6,766 nucleotides of DNA, taken from assembly GCF_938029485.1 (NCBI RefSeq), contig NZ_CALHGC010000273.1, forward strand, positions 1 to 6,766. The letters run 5' to 3'. How positions within the stretch are numbered: position 1 is the stretch's first letter; each line of letters opens with the position of its first letter. Below are positions 4,082 to 6,766 of the stretch, in pieces. The DNA is from an uncultured Treponema sp. (GTDB taxonomy: Bacteria > Spirochaetota > Spirochaetia > Treponematales > Treponemataceae). A model generated the notes under the pieces. It had not been told where the DNA came from and searched no databases. It saw nothing but the letters and a program-made list of their open reading frames with translations. The position numbers and the translations under genes were made by a program.

Positions 4082-6154
4082 ATGGCGCAATGGCTTGAAC
4101 TCGTCTTTAAACTGCCGCTTTATCAATCATTTTTTTACCGGAATGCCGCCGCAGTACCGAAACGTTCGGCTAAAGCAGTAGCGGTAGAGAGTACGAATGG
4201 CCTCGCTTCGAGTGATACCGCCGCACCAGATGGGCAACAATCTTTAGCAGGTAGACGGGCGGCGGTTCGATTCGGTTCGCGCAAGCTTGTCGGCTTTATC
4301 GTTGCGGAATATGAAACGCTGCCGAAAAGCTGTCCTTTTGCGGAAGCCGACATAAAGCCGATCGACCGCATCATCGATGCGGAACCGCTTTTCACCGATG
4401 AGCAGGCGACGATCGCCCGTTGGATATCACGCTTTTATATCTGCGCCGAGGGGATTGCGCTTTCTGCAATGCTGCCTTCCGGTAAACGCGAAGCGGGTGA
4501 GCTGAATACCGACGGGATTGAATTTGCCGGAACCGATTTTTCCGCTTCGGCGCTTACGCTTTCGGATGAACAACGTTCTGCCGTAGAAGCGATTTCCGGC
4601 TGCACCGGCGGCGAGTTCTTCTATGTGTACGGCATCACCGGTTCCGGTAAAACCGAGGTCTTTTTACAGGCCGCCTCGCGTGCGCTTGCTGCCGGAAAAT
4701 CGGTTATCTACCTTGTGCCCGAAATCACGCTGAGTCATCAGGTTGCGGAAACCGTCAAAAAGCGTTTCGGCGGCCGCTGCGCGGTGCTCCATTCGGGACT
4801 GACCGGCAGCAAGCGGCTTGCCGAATGGCGGCGTATCGCGCGGGGCGAGGCGCGGATTGTCGTCGGAGTACGCAGCGCCATATTCGCCCCCGTCCGTGAT
4901 TTGGGACTCATCATCATCGACGAGGAACACGACGGTTCGTATAAGTCGGGCTTTGCGCCCCGCTACCACGCGCGGCAGGTTGCGATGTACCTATGCAAAA
5001 AACACGGCTGCCCGCTGGTGATGGGTTCGGCAACGCCGTCGGTAGAGGCATGGCATTTGATGAAAACCGGCGCAATCCGCACCCTGCGTCTGAGCGAGCG
5101 GCTTTCAGGCGGCGCGCTACCCCATATCCGCATCGAATCGCTGTTGCATACGGCCGGAGCGTTAAGCGCTGCGCTTATCGATGAAATGCGCCGTACAAAG
5201 ACCGAGAAAAAGCAGGCGATTCTGTTCTTGAACCGCCGCGGCTTTTCTCATTTCTTTAAGTGTAAGAACTGCGGACACGAGCTCTTGTGTAAAAACTGTT
5301 CGGTACCGCTCACCTTTCATAAAAGCGAGGGGCTGATGAAGTGCCACTACTGCGGATGGACGGCAAAGCCGCCGAGTGCCTGCCCCGAATGCGGCTCCAT
5401 TGAGGCGGGCTACACGAGTATCGGTACGGAATATATTGAAGAACAGGTGCGGAAAACCTTCCCCGACTGCACCGTTCAGCGTATCGATACCGATGTGCTG
5501 CAAAAAAACAAGCAAGCGGTTCAAATCTTACATGATTTTCGGGAAGGCGCCACCGATATTCTCCTCGGCACGCAGATGATTGCCAAAGGCTTAAACTTTC
5601 CCGGCGTGCGGCTGGTCGGAATTGCGCTTGCCGACACCGGCTTGCAGATGCCCGATTTTAGAGCTGCCGAACGCACCTTTTCGCTCATCATGCAGGTAGC
5701 GGGCAGGGCAGGGCGGTATGTTCCGGACGGGGAGGTTATCATTCAAACCTATAATCCCTATCACCCTGCAATTGTCTGTGCGCAGCACAACGATGTGGAA
5801 GGTTTTTATACGCAGGAGCTCAAGCAGCGTCAGGCATTGGAATTTCCTCCCTTTGCCCGCCTTATCCGGCTGGTGTTCCGCAGTAAAGATCAACACAAAG
5901 CGGAAGAAGCCGCGTATGGCGCACGGGAGCTGTTGCCGCAGCTGTTTCCGGCGGAAGGTGCAAAAGACATAGAAATACTCGGCCCCTCCGATTGTATGCT
6001 TTCGCTGGTGGCGGGCAATCACCGGATGCAGCTGCTGTTGCGCGCCGAAACGCTTGCACCGATGCAAAAAGCCGTGTACCGGTTTATCACCGAATACAAA
6101 GCGGCTGTGGGTGTGTATATCGAAACGGATGTCGATCCGGTCAGTTTATTGTAA
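4082..6154 (+). CDS. priA: Primosomal protein N', replication-restart helicase PriA
   Basis: PriA recognises stalled forks and D-loops and reloads the replicative helicase. The 690 residues begin with the DNA-binding domain (about 1-103, ending of its core at VRFGSRKLVGFIV, 62-74). Walker A GITGSGKT is at 184-191 with K190, DEEH at 280-283 and GSATPS at 315-320. Eight zinc-binding cysteines are C394, C397, C403, C406, C421, C424, C434 and C437. GTQM is at 496-499, the arginine-finger motif QVAGRAGR at 538-545, and the usual ending DVDPVSLL at 683-690. Two departures from E. coli PriA (732 residues, Walker lysine 230) stand out. An Ala/Ser/Thr-rich insert fills about 26-58. Only some 25 residues separate ALSAMLPSGKRE (127-137) from LTLSDEQRSAV (158-168), where the winged-helix domain should be. 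The start lies 3 bp after the glycosylase stop, so the two are cotranscribed and probably coupled. Confidence 0.96.
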   Translation: MAQWLELVFKLPLYQSFFYRNAAAVPKRSAKAVAVESTNGLASSDTAAPDGQQSLAGRRAAVRFGSRKLVGFIVAEYETLPKSCPFAEADIKPIDRIIDAEPLFTDEQATIARWISRFYICAEGIALSAMLPSGKREAGELNTDGIEFAGTDFSASALTLSDEQRSAVEAISGCTGGEFFYVYGITGSGKTEVFLQAASRALAAGKSVIYLVPEITLSHQVAETVKKRFGGRCAVLHSGLTGSKRLAEWRRIARGEARIVVGVRSAIFAPVRDLGLIIIDEEHDGSYKSGFAPRYHARQVAMYLCKKHGCPLVMGSATPSVEAWHLMKTGAIRTLRLSERLSGGALPHIRIESLLHTAGALSAALIDEMRRTKTEKKQAILFLNRRGFSHFFKCKNCGHELLCKNCSVPLTFHKSEGLMKCHYCGWTAKPPSACPECGSIEAGYTSIGTEYIEEQVRKTFPDCTVQRIDTDVLQKNKQAVQILHDFREGATDILLGTQMIAKGLNFPGVRLVGIALADTGLQMPDFRAAERTFSLIMQVAGRAGRYVPDGEVIIQTYNPYHPAIVCAQHNDVEGFYTQELKQRQALEFPPFARLIRLVFRSKDQHKAEEAAYGARELLPQLFPAEGAKDIEILGPSDCMLSLVAGNHRMQLLLRAETLAPMQKAVYRFITEYKAAVGVYIETDVDPVSLL

Positions 6155-6240
6155 GGTAGGCATCTCTAAAAACTTAGTTGGATTTGCTTCGCATCCTTCG
6201 GAATCAACAATCCCGACGAGATGCAGTTGAGGGGTATGAT
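6155..6240 (+). promoter_or_regulatory. priA-manA gap with the manA ribosome-binding site
   Basis: GAGGGG at 6229-6234 lies 6 bases before ATG 6241 and decides the manA start over the later ATG cluster at 6253-6261. The remaining gap has no convincing promoter and no stem with a T-tract, so read-through from priA is plausible. A repeated CTTCG (6187-6191 and 6196-6200) is seen but has no clear role. Confidence 0.6.
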
Positions 6241-6766
6241 ATGCAGCAGAACATGATGATGTTTAAAACACAGCCTTTTGTTTCCGAGAAAGTATGGGGA
6301 TACGAGCGGTGGATTGTCTCCGTGCATCCGGCGGGGCAGTCTCTCGTAGATGAAGCAACGCCACAGATTGGCGGAACACCGCTTAACGCTATCGCCGGCG
6401 CTTCGTATCCGCTTCTGATTAAAATCATTCAGGCGAACGAAACGCTTTCGGTGCAGGTTCACCCCGACGATGACTATGCGCGCCTCCACGAGCACAGCAC
6501 CGGTAAAACCGAATGTTGGTATGTGCTCGATGCAGTGCCCGACGCAAAGATTATTTACGGACTGCAGAAGGATTACTCCCGCAGCGAGCTGGAAGCTGCA
6601 ATTCGTAATAACACGATAGAACGCTGTCTCCGCTCCGTTCCCGTCTCGAAGGGGGACTTTATCTTTATCCCTGCCGGAACCGTCCATGCGATACAAGGCG
6701 GCTTGCGGCTTTTAGAGGTGCAGCAGTCAAGCGATATAACCTACCGGCTCTATGACTGGGGCCGTC
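6241..6766 (+). CDS. manA: Mannose-6-phosphate isomerase, class I (partial, 3' end outside window)
   Basis: The frame runs open from ATG 6241 to the window edge, giving 175 residues of an expected roughly 300-400. The enzyme interconverts mannose-6-P and fructose-6-P with a zinc ion, linking mannose use or GDP-mannose synthesis to glycolysis. Zinc ligands are visible: Q72 and H74 in SVQVHPDD (70-77), E91 in GKTECWYVL (88-96), and H149 in IPAGTVHAI (143-151). The segment begins FKTQPFVSEKVWG (8-20) and includes QQSSDITYRLYDWGR (161-175), both typical of type I phosphomannose isomerases of the Bacillus ManA kind. The start is chosen for GAGGGG at 6229-6234. It follows priA by 86 bp on the same strand. 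The C-terminal catalytic lysine/arginine region lies beyond the window. Confidence 0.93.
   Translation, partial: MQQNMMMFKTQPFVSEKVWGYERWIVSVHPAGQSLVDEATPQIGGTPLNAIAGASYPLLIKIIQANETLSVQVHPDDDYARLHEHSTGKTECWYVLDAVPDAKIIYGLQKDYSRSELEAAIRNNTIERCLRSVPVSKGDFIFIPAGTVHAIQGGLRLLEVQQSSDITYRLYDWGR

Noticed and set aside
6155..6240. Rho-independent terminator after priA
   Set aside because: The best pairings are stems of about 4 bp (GGAT/ATCC) without a following T-tract, which is not enough to call a terminator.
6166..6696. Leftward 176-codon frame at the right end
   Set aside because: It overlaps the manA frame, which carries clear zinc-ligand motifs. The leftward peptide matches no family and has no ribosome-binding site.

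Overview
The window most likely comes from a spirochaete of the genus Treponema, probably one of the host-associated species with mid-range GC. This is an inference from the gene set and protein style: a MurQ/sugar-kinase pair, a family 4 uracil-DNA glycosylase with a long Ala/Gly-rich N-terminal extension placed directly before priA, then manA. No rRNA or other species marker is present.

Positions 1-559 hold no intact gene. They open with about seven copies of a 7-bp tandem repeat. A well-formed leftward promoter fires into that repeat, presumably towards a gene outside the window. Next come a 20-bp perfect palindrome and a leftward relic of an ISAs1-family insertion sequence: the first ~33 codons of the transposase plus a candidate outer end starting CAGGG. 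A second copy of that end-like motif lies at 125-143 in the same orientation. The stretch closes with a promoter and a candidate operator for the next genes.

Positions 560-1227 carry an AT-rich type II toxin-antitoxin module: a small DUF6364-like antitoxin and a PIN-domain toxin that overlap by 4 bp (ATGA). Only 25 bp separate the toxin from murQ, so the module's promoter could also drive the genes behind it.

Positions 1253-3084 encode MurQ (N-acetylmuramic acid 6-phosphate etherase) and a BadF/BadG-type amino-sugar kinase, 11 bp apart. Together they would phosphorylate MurNAc (and GlcNAc) and remove the lactyl ether, giving GlcNAc-6-P. This is a cell-wall recycling or salvage route that uses a cytoplasmic kinase rather than a phosphotransferase transporter.

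Positions 3152-6154 encode the glycosylase and the PriA replication-restart helicase, separated by 3 bp. PriA appears to lack the winged-helix domain and has an extra Ala/Ser/Thr-rich insert in its N-terminal domain. From 6241 to the window edge lies the 5' part of manA (mannose-6-phosphate isomerase). All intact genes read rightward; only the IS relic and the first promoter face left. I see no tRNA, rRNA, CRISPR array, riboswitch or convincing rho-independent terminator.
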